Below are positions 41,994-51,182 of a stretch of DNA of 64,000 nucleotides, piece after piece. The stretch's first letter is position 1. Every line of letters begins with the position of its first letter. The DNA comes from Agathobaculum massiliense (lineage in GTDB: Bacteria; Bacillota; Clostridia; Oscillospirales; Butyricicoccaceae): positions 1,798,001-1,862,000 of the forward strand of contig NZ_OMPN01000001.1 of the NCBI RefSeq assembly GCF_900291975.1. The letters are read 5' to 3'. The notes under the pieces were generated by a model. That model worked only from the letters and a program-made list of their open reading frames with translations. It was not told the DNA's origin and did not search any database. The translations under genes were made by a program, and so were the position numbers.

Positions 41994-42706
41994 CAAATGA
42001 AATTTTACTGGCGGTTTCGCTCGTTGTGCTGTATGGGACGGTGCTTCTGTGGTTTTACCTGTTCGGTACGGGCGGGATGATGGCGTTCACGGTGTTTGCG
42101 ACGATCGCGGCAAACATCGAGGTGATGATTTTGGTGGATGCGTTCGGCATGGAGATGACGCTCGGCAACATCCTGTTCGCAACGACGTTCCTTGTGACCG
42201 ATATCCTGAGCGAGGTCGCGGGGAAAAAGACCGCGCAGCGTGCGGTTTGGGCGGGCATCGCGGCAAACGTGCTGTTTATCCTCGTCTCGCAGTCCTGGCT
42301 GCTGTATGCGCCGTCGGTGAACGACTGGGCGCAGGAGCCGATGCGGGCGGTGTTTTCCAATACGCCGCGCATGATGCTTTCCTCGCTTGCGGTATACGCG
42401 GTCGCGCAGATCTTCGACGTCTGGCTTTACCATAAATGGTGGGCCTTTACTGAAAAGCGCACGGGCGACCACCGCGCGTTCCTCTGGCTGCGCAACAATG
42501 GTTCGACGCTGGTTTCCCAGCTCGTCAACACGGTTCTGTTTACCGCGCTGGCATTCTGGGGAACGTATGACATGCCGACGCTGCTGTCAGTCGCGCTGTC
42601 GAGCTATGTAATCTTTATTTTTACCTCGCTGCTGGATACGCCGGTCGTATACGCGGCGCGGCGGCTGTATGAGAAAAAAATGGGCCGCGCGGCGCAGGAG
42701 GATTGA
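41990..42706 (+). CDS. yhhQ: Queuosine-precursor transporter, YhhQ/VUT family
   Basis: Membrane protein of 238 residues with about six hydrophobic segments. Family features are TLGNILFATTFLVTDILSEVAGKKTAQRAV (positions about 58-87), with the conserved DILSE, and LRNNGSTLVSQLVNTVLFTA near residue 165. YhhQ proteins import preQ0, preQ1 or queuine. Its ATG overlaps the stop of the radical-SAM gene (ATGA), so they are translated together. Both stand under the preQ1-I-type leader. Confidence 0.9.
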   Translation: MTNEILLAVSLVVLYGTVLLWFYLFGTGGMMAFTVFATIAANIEVMILVDAFGMEMTLGNILFATTFLVTDILSEVAGKKTAQRAVWAGIAANVLFILVSQSWLLYAPSVNDWAQEPMRAVFSNTPRMMLSSLAVYAVAQIFDVWLYHKWWAFTEKRTGDHRAFLWLRNNGSTLVSQLVNTVLFTALAFWGTYDMPTLLSVALSSYVIFIFTSLLDTPVVYAARRLYEKKMGRAAQED

Positions 42707-42770
42707 CTGGTTTGCGTTTCCGCTTTGGCGAAAGCGGGGAAGCTGCGCCTGCGCGGCGCGGGCGGACAAG

Positions 42771-42801
42771 AGGGGAGAAACCAACGGTTTCTCCCCTTTT
42801 C
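42771..42801 (+). terminator. Terminator of the queuosine-salvage operon
   Basis: AGGGGAGAAACC (42771-42782) pairs with GGTTTCTCCCCT (42786-42797), then T-rich tail. It marks the last host feature before the mobile element. Confidence 0.9.
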
Positions 42802-42850
42802 ACTCAAAATCCCCTATTTTTGCGGCTCTTGAGGTACTTTGCAGATGGTA

Positions 42851-42868
42851 TACACCATTGTTACACCA
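42851..42868. repeat. Short direct repeat near the element end
   Basis: TACACCA occurs twice, at 42851-42857 and 42862-42868, an 11-base (one helical turn) period, between the integrase stop and the host. It could be an integrase-binding site; chance cannot be excluded. Confidence 0.3.
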
Positions 42869-42873
42869 ATCCG

Positions 42874-44049
42874 CTACATGGCTTCAAGCAGCCTTTCCGC
42901 CTCGGCCCTCTCACTTTCAAGCGCATGGATATAGGTATTATAAGTGGTTGAAATATTCGCATGCCCCATCCACTTGCTTACCACGCTGATCGCAACGCCC
43001 GCTTTTAATGCGCGGGTCGCAAATGTGTGCCTGAGCTGATGGATTGTCAGCGGCTTGTCGATACCAGCGTGCTTTAACATACGGGCCAGCAGGCGGTGTA
43101 TCCGTTCGTTGTTCAAAGGCGTATTGTTTTTTGAACTCGCTACATTGTCACTTGTAATACCATACTTTTTATAAATGGCTTTCAGATTTTTCAGCGCTTG
43201 TACAGCCTTACTATTTAATGGGACGGTGCGTTTACCGCTTTCTGTTTTTGTGCTTTTTACATGGTTAATATGCCTGGAACCGCTTTTACCCTGTCCGCGG
43301 TCTTTGATCCGCGCCAAATTCCTGCTTACTGTCACTGTTTTCCGCTTAAAGTCTATATCAGACCATTTGAGAGCAAGCACCTCGCCGCACCGCAGGCCGG
43401 TATGGACGATAAATATAATCAAATTGGCATGGGTCAGTACCGGCCGGCCGTTTTTGTTTTTCAAATTTGCGGTTTCTTCCAGCCTGCAGACTTCTTCATC
43501 TTCCAGCACAAGGATTTTCCTGGGCGGCTTGAAAAGCCCCTTTTTCAGCATAACCACATTATTTACAGGATTTTTGGCTATATCACCCTCTGTATAAGCG
43601 TACCGGAACACCTCGGCAAGCAGCGCACGGATTTTCTTTACGACTGTGTAGGAATACTGGCCGCTTTTTGTGTTCAGAAGCCTTTGAATATCAGCCGCTT
43701 TTATACTTCCAAGCTGGCAATATCCCAATACTGGTTCGATATGGTTTCTGTAAACTGCTTCGTACTGGTCAAAGGTGCTGCGCTCTACGGCATGGAACTT
43801 AAATGTATAAAGCCATTTCTCCATATACTCCCTGAAAAAGACTTTTTTACATTCAGAAATACCGCGCGCTGCATCCCGCTTCAACTCCCGCAGCCTGCGC
43901 TTTACTTCAGCTTCGGTTTTTCCATACAGGTACCGCGGTTTGGACATTGCTTCATCACGGTATTTTGCAACCCAGCGGCCGTCTTTCCGCTGGTAGATAC
44001 TTCCCTCCCCATAACTACGGCTTTTCTGCTTTTTATCTGTTGTACTCAT
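42874..44049 (-). CDS. int: Tyrosine integrase of Tn916 type
   Basis: Site-specific recombinase that excises and inserts the element (391 residues). An N-terminal AP2-like arm-binding domain (GEGSIYQRKDGRWVAKYRD) is followed by a SAM-like core-binding domain (about 75-165). The catalytic domain has arginine in TGLRCGEVLAL, histidine-arginine in HQLRHTFATRA, and the WMGHANISTTYNTYIH end with the nucleophilic tyrosine. Start 44049 follows GAGCGGA; the in-frame ATG at 44091 is less likely. The stop lies about 70 bases from the host terminator. Confidence 0.94.
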   Translation of the reverse strand: MSTTDKKQKSRSYGEGSIYQRKDGRWVAKYRDEAMSKPRYLYGKTEAEVKRRLRELKRDAARGISECKKVFFREYMEKWLYTFKFHAVERSTFDQYEAVYRNHIEPVLGYCQLGSIKAADIQRLLNTKSGQYSYTVVKKIRALLAEVFRYAYTEGDIAKNPVNNVVMLKKGLFKPPRKILVLEDEEVCRLEETANLKNKNGRPVLTHANLIIFIVHTGLRCGEVLALKWSDIDFKRKTVTVSRNLARIKDRGQGKSGSRHINHVKSTKTESGKRTVPLNSKAVQALKNLKAIYKKYGITSDNVASSKNNTPLNNERIHRLLARMLKHAGIDKPLTIHQLRHTFATRALKAGVAISVVSKWMGHANISTTYNTYIHALESERAEAERLLEAM

Positions 44050-44146
44050 ATTTATCCGCTCCTGTTCAGCAAAGGCGGCAGCGTACAACAACTAACATAG
44101 TTATTATACGCCATGCAGCCCTTTCAAAGCAACGCCCATGCCCCAA

Positions 44147-44332
44147 TCAGTAGAAAATTTCACGTCCCTTGTTCCGTTCAAACCACCGGTCAAGCTCTTT
44201 TTCGCTTATCAGATAGTCCCTGCCCACTTTTACTACCGGCAGGACGCCGGAACGCAGCAACTGCCCCAGCTTGCTTTTTCCAAACGGGAATATTTCCAGC
44301 AAATCATCCTGTGTTAAAACCTTATAATCCAT
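44147..44332 (-). CDS. xis: Excisionase-family DNA-binding protein
   Basis: A 61-residue winged-helix protein of the MerR/excisionase type. LTQDDLLEIFPFGKSKLGQL is the helix-turn-helix and LPVVKVGRDYLISEKELDRW the wing. It lies directly upstream of the integrase gene on the same strand, as in Tn916, and should direct the integrase toward excision. AGGAGGG precedes the start. Confidence 0.88.
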   Translation of the reverse strand: MDYKVLTQDDLLEIFPFGKSKLGQLLRSGVLPVVKVGRDYLISEKELDRWFERNKGREIFY

Positions 44333-44404
44333 AGCTTTACAAACCCTCCTGTTCCTGCCTTGGATTGATATAGCATAATTCCTTTATTTTTGTGCGCTAT
44401 GCCC

Positions 44405-44435
44405 GCTGTCTGAACAGACAGCAGCATGATATAAT
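44405..44435 (+). promoter_or_regulatory. Palindrome and -10 element before the SLH-CAP gene
   Basis: Perfect inverted repeat GCTGTCTG-AA-CAGACAGC (44405-44422) overlaps the place of the -35 box, and TATAAT lies at 44430-44435. The arrangement suggests repression or activation by a dimeric regulator. Confidence 0.55.
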
Positions 44436-44481
44436 GAAACCGTAATAACCGTTTCTGTTTTCCATTGTGGGGTATGACTTT

Positions 44482-45669
44482 ATGAAAAAACAAATCGTTT
44501 CTATCCTGTGTGCGGCGGCTGTCACCTGTTCGGCTGGGGCCGCCAGTGTTTCAGACCTTTCAGACGTCCGGCCTTCGGACTGGTATTATGACGCGGTCAA
44601 CCATGTTTTTGAAAACGGCCTGATGAATGGCACATCAGATACGGCTTTCAGCCCGAACGCCACCACCAGCCGCGGCATGATCGTGACCATCCTGTACCGG
44701 CTGGCGGGAACACCCGATATGCCGGAAAGCAGCTGGGGCTATCCGTATGCGGATGTAGATGCAGCAGCGTATTATGGCACGCCGGTTTACTGGGCTCGTA
44801 TGAATTCCCTTGTCACTGGATACAGTGACGAACAGTTTGGCCCGAATGACGCTGTTACCCGTGAGCAGCTGGCGGCCATCCTGTACCGATACGCGGACAG
44901 TCTGGGTCTTGATACGGATACTGGCTTCATACCGGATAAATACTACGATTTTTCGGACTATCAAACAGTCTCCCGTTACGCTTCGCAGGCCATGAACTGG
45001 TGCGTCAACAAGGGTATTATCAACGGCTCGGACGGAAAGCTGAACCCGCAGGGGACAGCCACCCGCGCCGAAGCCGCAACAATGCTGATGAACGCGGAAA
45101 GCATTTTACAGGCTGGAAGCGGAACGGAGACGCCGGACAAAACGCCCGCACCAGAGGACAATACCGGCAATGAGCCGGCCGGCGATCACGAAACCGTCAC
45201 GGATGAAACCAGCCAGCGCCCAACCGGAAAATCAGCAGTAGACGAATACGGCGGTTATTGGGACTATGACCTCGCGAACGCCACATTCGATGCGATCAAC
45301 GGCCTGCGCGAGCAGAACGGCTTAGACCGTCTTGCGTACTCTTTGCAGGTGCAGGAATGGGCGGATATTCGTTCCCGCGAGCTTTGGATAGTGGATGAAC
45401 GGGACGGGGATATTTCGCATACCCGTCCAGATGGTTCAATGTTTGCAACCGTAGGAAAAGGCTGCAATACCGAAAATGCGCTGTTAGGTATACTCCCCAT
45501 AGATGCGCAGGAAAACTTAAACAAATGGTACGCTTCCCCTGGACATAGAGAAAACATGTTGAATACACGTTCCAAAACAGCAGCAGTCTCCCTCTATGTG
45601 CAGGGCGAAAAGGTTTACGCTGTCCAGCTTTTCAATATCCTTTCCGCGGAAGAACTGAACCAGTTATGA
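44482..45669 (+). CDS. SLH-anchored CAP/SCP-domain protein
   Basis: A 395-residue secreted cargo protein. A signal peptide (residues 1-22) leads to three SLH repeats (about 25-205: DVRPSDWYYDAVNHVFENGL, YADVDAAAYYGTPVYWARMN, FSDYQTVSRYASQAMNWCVN) that bind wall polymer. A threonine/proline linker follows, and a CAP domain closes the protein (about 255-390: FDAINGLREQNGLDRLAYS, and SPGHRENML). CAP proteins of bacteria are poorly understood. Start 44482 begins a normal signal peptide. It is transcribed opposite to the rest of the element. Confidence 0.85.
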   Translation: MKKQIVSILCAAAVTCSAGAASVSDLSDVRPSDWYYDAVNHVFENGLMNGTSDTAFSPNATTSRGMIVTILYRLAGTPDMPESSWGYPYADVDAAAYYGTPVYWARMNSLVTGYSDEQFGPNDAVTREQLAAILYRYADSLGLDTDTGFIPDKYYDFSDYQTVSRYASQAMNWCVNKGIINGSDGKLNPQGTATRAEAATMLMNAESILQAGSGTETPDKTPAPEDNTGNEPAGDHETVTDETSQRPTGKSAVDEYGGYWDYDLANATFDAINGLREQNGLDRLAYSLQVQEWADIRSRELWIVDERDGDISHTRPDGSMFATVGKGCNTENALLGILPIDAQENLNKWYASPGHRENMLNTRSKTAAVSLYVQGEKVYAVQLFNILSAEELNQL

Positions 45670-45673
45670 CATT

Positions 45674-45706
45674 GGAAATCCCCCGTTTGGAACGGGGGAT
45701 TTCCTT
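45674..45706. terminator. Terminator between SLH-CAP and DUF11 genes
   Basis: A 14-bp perfect inverted repeat (45674-45687 with 45691-45704). The T run is short. It lies between two convergent genes. Confidence 0.65.
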
Positions 45707-45718
45707 TGCCCTGGACTA

Positions 45719-48700
45719 TCAAATCCAGTATTCTTTGCCGTCTGTATCCAGCACATAGTCGTGCTCGTGCGAAACCTCAGTCACGATGCTTACAGACGAA
45801 CCGCTTACATCAGGATAGCTTTGGATATGCCCGCTGAAGCCGGAGGTATCAGGGGCGGTATCGCGGCCGGTAAGCTGGCAGATCAGCTTCGCAAACGTCA
45901 GACGGGATACATTACCGCTCAGCCCCGCGCTGTTTCCCGTGACATACCGTACCAGCGTGTTAAGCTGGCCGTCCGTCGCCCAAATCCGCAGATACCCTTT
46001 TTCCGTAATCTCGTAATTTACTTCGTAATCTGTATCTTCGGTCATTTGCGTCGTATCGAACGAGCTTTGCGGCAGTACGCCGATGGAAACGAAATACTTC
46101 GCTTCTTCCGCGATATTGTACTCGTAATCCGGTACGGTCACAGTGCCGCGGTCCAGCCATGTGTTGCCGCCGTTTGAAATCAGGCGGTACGCTACGGTAC
46201 ACGCTTCCTGCAAAGAGATACGGTCCGAGGGACGCCAAAGCCCGTCCTCATACCCGTTGAATAGCTGGTAGTGGATACCTGTGAGCGGGTCAAGAACCGA
46301 ACTGACAATCGCAATTTCAGGAGCTTTACCCACAGCATTTCCGTTATCACCCTCACCGGCTGCATAGTTGACATAGGTTTTCCCGCCCGCATCAGGCTTG
46401 AATTGAACGGTAAGCACAACCGTATGCACCTGTCCTGGTGCAATATCGCCCAGTTCCAAGGTGAAAACCTTATTGGCGAAGCTCCATTGATCGCTCAGGA
46501 CGCCATCCACATAAACATTGTTTTGTAAAACAGGCGTCAGCATGGAGGTGTCCAGCGTATCTTTCAGCACAACGTTTTCCCATGTTTCGGAGCTGTTGTT
46601 GCCTGCCGTTATCGTGAAAGTTGCCGTCTGCTTTTCTTTCGATGCACCTCTGCTTACATCAACTACCGTCTTGTCCACGTCCTTTGCTACATAAAAGCCG
46701 GCAGGGCCAGCAGGATTTTTGTCCATCTCCGGCACGGTCACTCCACCGTCAGCCGCGGTATCGCCGCCGTTGTCGCCGGTCACATCCACGCTGTTTTGCA
46801 GCGTCGTACCGGCTGCGTTATCCATTACCTGGACTTCAAACGACACCACCACGCTTTCACCCGCAGCGAGATCGCCAACCAGTACAGACAGCGCGCTTCC
46901 GTTTAGCTTATACAGCGCCGACCTGTTATCGATATACACGCCGCCCACCAGTTTAACGCCTGCGGGAAGCGTGTCGTACACCACGACATTTTTCCAGGGT
47001 GCGGTTGCATGGTTGCCGTTCTTCACCGTGATCTCATAGGCGAACGTACCGCCTACCTCCGCTTCGGTCACACTTGCAGTTTTGTTCACAATCGGGTCCG
47101 CTTCGCCCCCGTCAATCTGTACACCGGCGTCCGGCAGGGGCGTTTGTTTATCACCGTCTGTCAGGATTGCAGTATTGACGATATATGCGCCCTGCATCCC
47201 CTCGTCTATGGTCACATCAAAGGTGTAAACGGCCTGTGTGTCCGGCGCAATCGCGTAGGGCGTAAGCGTCAGGGTACGGGCCGCGGAATCATAGGAATAT
47301 TCCGTGGTCGCCCGCCCGTCTTTCCGGACGTTGCCTGCAAAGGTTACGCCGTCCGGCAGGGCGTCGGTCACAGACGCGCCCGTCCAGTCCGCCGTTGCAA
47401 GCGCGCTGTTTTCCAGCGTGACAGAATATGTGACCGTATCGCCCACGCGCGCCGTCGTCCGGTTTGCGGACTTTGCGCCCGCGTGTCCATCCGCCGCGCC
47501 GTCCTCTATGGTCACGCCATCGTCCGTACCCTCTGCATCTGGTGTGTTGCTGCCGGATGCAGCCGCCGTGTTCTCAATCGTCATGCCATAAGCAGTGCTG
47601 TTCACCAGCACATCAAAGCAAATGGTCTTTGTCTGGCTGGGTGCGATGCTGTCCAGCGGGACAGTCAGCGTATGGGCCGTATTATCAAACTGATAAGCCG
47701 CCGCATACCCGTCTACCGTGACATTACCCGAAAAAGTCAGGCCGTCAGGGACGGTATCCCGCATTACCACGTCGCGGATATTGACCTGCGCGCCCGCGCC
47801 GTTGGACACCTGCACCGTGTAGGTCAACCGGTCGCCCACTTTTGCCACCGGCGTATTGACTGACTTCACGACCGACAGGTCGGTGCGGCCGTCCGCGATC
47901 ACAACGCCATCATCCTTATCCTGTACCGGCTCGGTGTTATCCGAAGTCAGGGTGGCAAGGTTCTGGATGGTACTGTTATAGGCGTCCCCGTTCACCGTCG
48001 CGGCGAAAGAAACCGTCTGGCTGGCGTCAGGGTCAATACTGCCAACATGCACGGTCAGCAGGCGGGCCGCTTCGTCATAGGTGTAACCGCTTGTCGGGCG
48101 GCCATCCAGCATAACCGAACCGTACTCGAACGTCAGGCCGGAAGGGATACTGTCAGAAACGGCCGCATTTTCCATCGGCACCGTTGCCGTTTCACTGTTT
48201 GAGAGCGTCAGGGTATAGATGATCTTATCGCCTACGCTGGCGGAGGACTTGTCCGCCGTCTTTTCGATACTGGGGCGGGCTTTGCCGTCACCCACTGCAA
48301 TACCCTCGTCTGTGTCCTCAACATCTGGAATATTGTCGCCTGTCATAACTGCCGTGTTGTAAACCATCTTGCCATAGGCTGTATCATTCACGGCCGCCGA
48401 GAACGTGACAACCTTTTCCGTCGCCGGTTCAATGCTGCCCAGCGGCACGGTTAGGATGCGTGTTTCATTATCGAAAGAATACCTTGCCGCTGCGCCGTCC
48501 ACCTGCACGCTGCCATCCACGAAATCAAGTCCGGCGGGGATAACGTCGGTCATGGCCGCGCCCTCGATCTTGTAGACCGCACCCTCCGCATTGCCATGCG
48601 TGACCGTATAGGTGAGCTTGTCGCCAACCATGGCAGAGGGCTTGTCCGCTGTCTTGGTGACATAGGGCGCGGTATCGCCTTTATTGATATGCACGCCGTC

Positions 48701-50149
48701 GTCCGTGTCCTCATACTTGCCGGTCTCGCTGCCGTTCCCGTCCTCCACGGTGCCGTTTTTACCCTGGGCAACAGCGGTGTTGAAGATTGTCTGGTTGTAC
48801 ATATCCGCATTGACCGCGGCTTTGAATGTTACCGTTACCGTCTGTCCCGCGGCAATGTCACCCAACTTGACGGTAAGCTGGCTATTTTCAAACGAGTGCT
48901 GCGCCGCCTTGTTATCTGCGTACACGCTGCCATCTATGAATGTCAGCCCATTCGGTAGTGTATCCGTAAGCACGACCTCTTTCCACGCGGAAGAAGCCGC
49001 TTTATCATTGGATAACTTCACGGTGTAAGTCAGGGTATCGCCCACGTTGGCGGTTTTGACATTCGCTGTTTTTTCGATGGAGGGGATTGCATCCCCGTTC
49101 GTGTATTGATAGGTGATCGTGCGGATATAGCCGCGGTACTCATAGGCGGGAATGGCCCTGGGCGAAGTCTCGGCCCTGCCTGCCGTCGTGACAGTCTCGG
49201 CCAGTTCCCTGCCGCCGGAGTCCACAAACTTCTCGATGATGATGTTATATTTGCCGTCATGGTAAGACAGGCCATGCCATTCTTCCGCGCTGTGCGGAAC
49301 GGTAGCTTCCATCAGGCCGCAGTAGCCCCAATGCTTTTCCGCCAGATCGTTGTACGGGCATTTCACGCCCAATTCTTTCAGCTTGTCCAGTGTAACGCTG
49401 CGGTTTATCATACCGTTTACCAGCCGCACGACTTCGGCTCGGCTGATTGGTTCGTCCGGCCGGAAAGTGCCGTCTGGATAGCCCTCCGCCCAGCCTGCAC
49501 CCGCAGCGGCATTGATATAGCTGTACGCCCAATGACCGGCCGGAACATCCTCAAAGATGTTGCCGCCCTTGTAGTCCAGTCCGGCAAAGCGCGCGGCCAT
49601 GACTGCAAACTCGGCGCGGGTAACAGGTGCGTCCGGCTCGAATCTGTGTTCATTCGTACCGTCTACAATGCCAATATTATACAGCGTTTCCACTTCCTTG
49701 TAGAACCAGCGGCCGGTTTTTACGTCGTCAAACGTATTGTTTGACATGCGCCGTTCAAACGCCGGATATTCGCTGTCATAGAGGCGGTAAAACACCGCTG
49801 CGGCTTCCGCGCGGGTCATGGACGCATCCGCGCGCACGCTTTCGTCTGGATAGCCGATAATATACGTCAGGTCCTTGTGGGAGTAGATATATTCGACACT
49901 TTCCGTGTAATCGGTGTAGGTGTAGTTTGCTATCTTCTGCGGATGCCGTTCCTCATGCGTGACACGGTACGTTTCCGGTTCGGTGATTGCTTTTCCGTTC
50001 TCCGCGTCAAGAAACTTTGCGGTGACCTCGGCAAGCGTACTGGCGTTATCCTGCGCGGCAAACGCCGTGGCCGGAAGCGCCGGTACTGAAAAGAGCAGGG
50101 CCAGCCACATAGATATGGCCCGTTTCAAGTGTTTTTTCAAAAATGCCAT
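45719..50149 (-). CDS. Giant SLH/DUF11-repeat surface protein
   Basis: A secreted 1476-residue protein. Signal peptide ends near AFAAQ (about residue 32). Three SLH repeats occupy about residues 85-280 (IIGYPDESVRADASMTRAEA, GRWFYKEVETLYNIGIVDGT, GHWAYSYINAAAGAGWAEGY). From about 345 to 1260 there are seven tandem DUF11-type repeats of roughly 120 residues, each opening like ANVGDTLTYTVKLSN and containing a DTLPNGLTF-like turn. A C-terminal part has a further SLH-like stretch (YQLFNGYEDGLWRPSDRISL). DUF11 domains are Ig-like stalks; the likely role is surface display or cell contact. Start 50149 follows AAAGGGATGGG and begins a proper signal peptide. Confidence 0.88.
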   Translation of the reverse strand: MAFLKKHLKRAISMWLALLFSVPALPATAFAAQDNASTLAEVTAKFLDAENGKAITEPETYRVTHEERHPQKIANYTYTDYTESVEYIYSHKDLTYIIGYPDESVRADASMTRAEAAAVFYRLYDSEYPAFERRMSNNTFDDVKTGRWFYKEVETLYNIGIVDGTNEHRFEPDAPVTRAEFAVMAARFAGLDYKGGNIFEDVPAGHWAYSYINAAAGAGWAEGYPDGTFRPDEPISRAEVVRLVNGMINRSVTLDKLKELGVKCPYNDLAEKHWGYCGLMEATVPHSAEEWHGLSYHDGKYNIIIEKFVDSGGRELAETVTTAGRAETSPRAIPAYEYRGYIRTITYQYTNGDAIPSIEKTANVKTANVGDTLTYTVKLSNDKAASSAWKEVVLTDTLPNGLTFIDGSVYADNKAAQHSFENSQLTVKLGDIAAGQTVTVTFKAAVNADMYNQTIFNTAVAQGKNGTVEDGNGSETGKYEDTDDGVHINKGDTAPYVTKTADKPSAMVGDKLTYTVTHGNAEGAVYKIEGAAMTDVIPAGLDFVDGSVQVDGAAARYSFDNETRILTVPLGSIEPATEKVVTFSAAVNDTAYGKMVYNTAVMTGDNIPDVEDTDEGIAVGDGKARPSIEKTADKSSASVGDKIIYTLTLSNSETATVPMENAAVSDSIPSGLTFEYGSVMLDGRPTSGYTYDEAARLLTVHVGSIDPDASQTVSFAATVNGDAYNSTIQNLATLTSDNTEPVQDKDDGVVIADGRTDLSVVKSVNTPVAKVGDRLTYTVQVSNGAGAQVNIRDVVMRDTVPDGLTFSGNVTVDGYAAAYQFDNTAHTLTVPLDSIAPSQTKTICFDVLVNSTAYGMTIENTAAASGSNTPDAEGTDDGVTIEDGAADGHAGAKSANRTTARVGDTVTYSVTLENSALATADWTGASVTDALPDGVTFAGNVRKDGRATTEYSYDSAARTLTLTPYAIAPDTQAVYTFDVTIDEGMQGAYIVNTAILTDGDKQTPLPDAGVQIDGGEADPIVNKTASVTEAEVGGTFAYEITVKNGNHATAPWKNVVVYDTLPAGVKLVGGVYIDNRSALYKLNGSALSVLVGDLAAGESVVVSFEVQVMDNAAGTTLQNSVDVTGDNGGDTAADGGVTVPEMDKNPAGPAGFYVAKDVDKTVVDVSRGASKEKQTATFTITAGNNSSETWENVVLKDTLDTSMLTPVLQNNVYVDGVLSDQWSFANKVFTLELGDIAPGQVHTVVLTVQFKPDAGGKTYVNYAAGEGDNGNAVGKAPEIAIVSSVLDPLTGIHYQLFNGYEDGLWRPSDRISLQEACTVAYRLISNGGNTWLDRGTVTVPDYEYNIAEEAKYFVSIGVLPQSSFDTTQMTEDTDYEVNYEITEKGYLRIWATDGQLNTLVRYVTGNSAGLSGNVSRLTFAKLICQLTGRDTAPDTSGFSGHIQSYPDVSGSSVSIVTEVSHEHDYVLDTDGKEYWI

Positions 50150-50298
50150 TTTCCCATCCCTTTCTGTTCTGGTCTCGTTTCGGGCTTGCTGCATGGGCAC
50201 CCCATGCGCGGAACAGCACATGGGAACCACCCCCTTTTTTCAAATTTGGCTTATCTATGACAAAACCGCGTGGAAGCCCACGCGGTACAAGCTGGGCT

Positions 50299-51180
50299 TT
50301 ATCCGTGAAAGCCCTCGATTTTCATTTGCCCGTCTATATTCCGGTCCTGCATCCACCAGCGGAATACATCCTCGCCGGTCGTCCCTGCCCGCCATGAACC
50401 GTCCAGTTTACCGCGCGCCGCACGTTCTGACAGCATCCGGTCAAATGCGCGGATGTAGGCGCGCTGATACGTTGGGTACCGCCCAAACTCAAAAAAGCGC
50501 TTCCGCCGCCCTGCCATGGGGCAGCCGACACAGCCGACACGATGAAAACCGTAGCCATACAGCGGATTGACGGTGATCCTCTCCGCTCGGATATAGGACC
50601 ATACATCATAGTCCGTCCAATCTACGATAGGGTTGCAGACCCGTTTCGCCTGTATTTTGCAGTTTTCAAACAGGCGGCGGGTATCCGTGTTATCGTTATT
50701 AATAATGACCTTTTTGCTTATATCATGCGGCACGCTTTCGTAGACACCGCGATTGTTCCGGCGCTTGACGCTTTCAGACCAGCGGACGCCGGTCACGATC
50801 ATGCGTCCGACGCCGCCCGTTTCTTTCAGGACCGCACAACAGTAACGCACTGTCCTTGTAGGCGGCATGAGCTTTTGCGGGATAAGCGTCCACATATTGA
50901 CCGGTACGCCCTTGTAAACCGGATAATTGACAGTGCATTTCACTCCCGCAAGTTCCAGGCGCCGAAACGTATCCCGCACATGGTACATGGTTTCCGGCGC
51001 GTCCACGCTGGTATGATTGTGCATGACCTCGTATCGGATACCGGAAGCGGCGGCAAGGTGCAGGCATACGTCTGAATCCTTGCCGCCGCTCGTGGCAATT
51101 ACCAGAGGCTGGCCGTAATATGTTTCACTCATTTGCGCTGCCAGACGCAAACGGTCTACCGCTTTGTGCGTCAGGTCCAT
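50299..51180 (-). CDS. PAPS-reductase-superfamily ATP-PPase with cysteine cluster
   Basis: A 293-residue enzyme with the PP-loop SGGKDS at residues 31-36. It carries Cys114-Cys115 (RYCCAVLKE) and Cys217-Cys220 (GCVGCPM), the CC...CxxC arrangement that binds an iron-sulfur cluster in assimilatory APS reductases. No sulfate-activation genes are nearby. Related proteins occur widely in phages and mobile elements with unknown substrates, and in DndC-type DNA sulfur modification, but no other dnd genes are seen here. It overlaps almost end to end with the DUF551-like gene upstream (two bases apart). Confidence 0.82.
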   Translation of the reverse strand: MDLTHKAVDRLRLAAQMSETYYGQPLVIATSGGKDSDVCLHLAAASGIRYEVMHNHTSVDAPETMYHVRDTFRRLELAGVKCTVNYPVYKGVPVNMWTLIPQKLMPPTRTVRYCCAVLKETGGVGRMIVTGVRWSESVKRRNNRGVYESVPHDISKKVIINNDNTDTRRLFENCKIQAKRVCNPIVDWTDYDVWSYIRAERITVNPLYGYGFHRVGCVGCPMAGRRKRFFEFGRYPTYQRAYIRAFDRMLSERAARGKLDGSWRAGTTGEDVFRWWMQDRNIDGQMKIEGFHG

Positions 51181-51182
51181 GA

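Noticed and set aside
42700-42873. tRNA gene as integration target
   Set aside because: No cloverleaf or tRNA 3' end is visible next to the integrase; Tn916-type elements normally insert at AT-rich sites.
46600-49300. Regular repeats that might suggest a CRISPR array
   Set aside because: The periodicity is about 350 bases and coding; it comes from the seven DUF11 protein repeats. No CRISPR array or cas gene is present.
50299-51180. Complete dnd DNA phosphorothioation system
   Set aside because: Only one DndC-like ATP-PPase is present; dndA, B, D and E are not found nearby.
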